NCBI GenBank assembly: GCA_030656535.1
Contig: JAUSPL010000290.1
Location: 1 to 6,387, forward strand
Direction: 5' to 3'
Origin: Gemmobacter sp.
GTDB lineage: Bacteria; Pseudomonadota; Alphaproteobacteria; Rhodobacterales; Rhodobacteraceae
Length of the DNA stretch: 6,387 nucleotides
Part shown: one piece after another, positions 5,894-6,387 of the stretch
Position numbering within the stretch: position 1 is the first letter of the stretch
Layout: the number at the start of each line of letters is the position of its first letter
Notes under the pieces: generated by a model
What the model was told of the DNA's origin: nothing
What the model saw: the letters and a program-made list of their open reading frames with translations, nothing else
The model's database searches: none
Program-made: the position numbers and the translations under genes

Positions 5894-6289
5894 CTGCCGT
5901 TCTCAGCAACGTTCGATTATGCCAGAAGGGGCAGCGATTGGCGGATCAGCAGACATGCGCTAAACGTATGAAGGCGACCCTCTTCGCATTCGAAGAGGGC
6001 GCAGCTACCCGCGCATTCGACAGCAGTCAGCGCCGGGAAGACCCAGAGCATGCCGCGCATGTCGACGCGGCTGCACAGTTCAGAGTCAAGCCCACCTGTC
6101 TACGACGCCGCTGGCTCGCACATCCCGATGCGCAGGCCTGCATTACCTTTTTTCGGGCGCGGTCTTGTTGCAAGCGTTTGTTGCGTAAAACCGCAGTGCG
6201 GTCGGAAGTCGAAATCCATCCGGGGCGTGGTGCAAATCAGGCACCAGCGCCTCATCGAGGAAGAACAGCGCCTGATGTTGGAAAGCCGA
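5894..6289. other. Gene-poor mosaic between IS21 and IS3 C
   Basis: I recognise no gene in this stretch. Open frames exist on both strands but lack ribosome binding sites, family motifs or convincing protein character. It contains a perfect hairpin at 5978-5999, a 10-bp palindrome GCAGGCCTGC (6132-6141), a palindrome ACCGCAGTGCGGT (6190-6202), and two copies of TTGTTGC (6165-6171 and 6178-6184). The second copy begins a string TTTGTTGCGTAAAA that resembles IS5- or IS6-type element ends. From about 6188 a plus frame ending VVQIRHQRLIEEEQRLMLES runs straight into the IS3 C end, whose TGA stops it. It could be the stump of a gene truncated by that insertion, but I cannot name it. On the minus strand the same bases read FFLDEALVPDLHHAPDGFRL, also unassigned. 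Confidence 0.4.
5978..5999. repeat. Perfect hairpin, 9-bp stem
   Basis: CCCTCTTCG (5978-5986) and CGAAGAGGG (5991-5999) flank the loop CATT. There is no T-tract on either side, so it does not look like an intrinsic terminator; it may be a palindromic repeat or a protein-binding site. Confidence 0.6.
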
Positions 6290-6387
6290 TGACCTGCCCC
6301 CCGGAAGTTCCCTCGCCGTGATGTAGAGTCTGCCCAACCTGAAGGAGCAGACGACATGAGGAAAAGCCGTTTCACTGAAGCGCAGAT
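6290..6387 (+). mobile_element. IS3-family element C (IS407-like), left end
   Basis: The terminus begins TGACCTGCCCCCCGG at 6290, with the 5'-TG expected of IS3 ends, followed 66 bases later by the start of orfA. Only the first 98 bases lie in the window. It is clearly different from elements A and B. Confidence 0.7.
6356..6387 (+). CDS. IS3-family transposase orfA (5' end only)
   Basis: ATG at 6356 is preceded by AAGGAG (6341-6346), nine bases upstream. The visible residues MRKSRFTEAQI are the characteristic opening of IS407/IS51-type OrfA proteins, which begin an HTH domain. Only 11 codons are present before the window ends, so intactness cannot be judged. Confidence 0.75.
   Translation, partial: MRKSRFTEAQ

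Noticed and set aside
5267..5971. 234-codon open frame on the plus strand
   Set aside because: It is antisense to istA, whose conserved motifs read continuously on the minus strand, and it crosses the IS21 terminus.
5978..5999. Intrinsic terminator
   Set aside because: The hairpin is strong but neither strand has a downstream T-tract.
5878..6321. 147-codon plus frame across the IS21 end and IS3 C end
   Set aside because: It spans two IS boundaries and has no recognisable domain, so it is unlikely to be one gene.
1..6387. CRISPR array, tRNA or rRNA genes
   Set aside because: No regularly spaced repeats and no tRNA- or rRNA-like sequence were seen.

Overview
This window is a pile-up of insertion sequences that has landed on, and broken, a small DNA-damage-response locus. 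The high GC content, the type of SRAP and umuD genes, an alphaproteobacterial-style LexA box (GTTC-N7-GTT) and the IS flavours point to an alphaproteobacterium. It is probably Rhodobacteraceae-like and could well be plasmid or other accessory DNA; that placement is inference.

Layout from left to right. (1) 1-1049, minus strand: the 5' part of a degenerate IS3-family element (IS3 A). Its orfA has a nonsense codon and a 1-base deletion. Its orfB has a short frame-shifted stretch and two short palindromic insertions, one of them 43 bp. (2) 1050-1168, minus: the first 40 codons of umuD, cut off exactly where IS3 A begins, with a good ribosome binding site and a LexA-box-like promoter at 1185-1201. 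(3) 1256-1950, minus: a SRAP (YedK/HMCES-type) abasic-site-shielding gene with a frameshift. (4) 1956-3677, plus: an apparently intact IS3-family element (IS3 B) with 22-bp inverted ends, orfA, a classical A6G slippery site and a DD(35)E orfB. (5) About 3678-4933, plus: an intact IS110-family transposase with a roughly 190-bp structured leader that probably encodes its bridge RNA. (6) 4934-5893, minus: the 5' part of an IS21-family element whose istA has two nonsense codons and is cut by the IS110 right end. (7) 5894-6289: about 400 bp with no recognisable gene, containing a perfect 9-bp-stem hairpin and an IS-terminus-like remnant. (8) 6290-6387, plus: the left end and first codons of a third IS3-family element (IS407-like), running out of the window.

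Only the IS3 B and IS110 transposases look intact. The original cargo was an SRAP-umuD(C) SOS/translesion gene group. In it SRAP is frameshifted and capped by IS3 B just upstream of its start, and umuD is interrupted at codon 40. The most interesting items are the two palindromic inserts inside one transposase gene, the candidate bridge RNA with an 8-nt motif repeated at the IS110 right end, and the LexA-regulated umuD remnant. I saw no CRISPR array, tRNA, rRNA or complete novel system.
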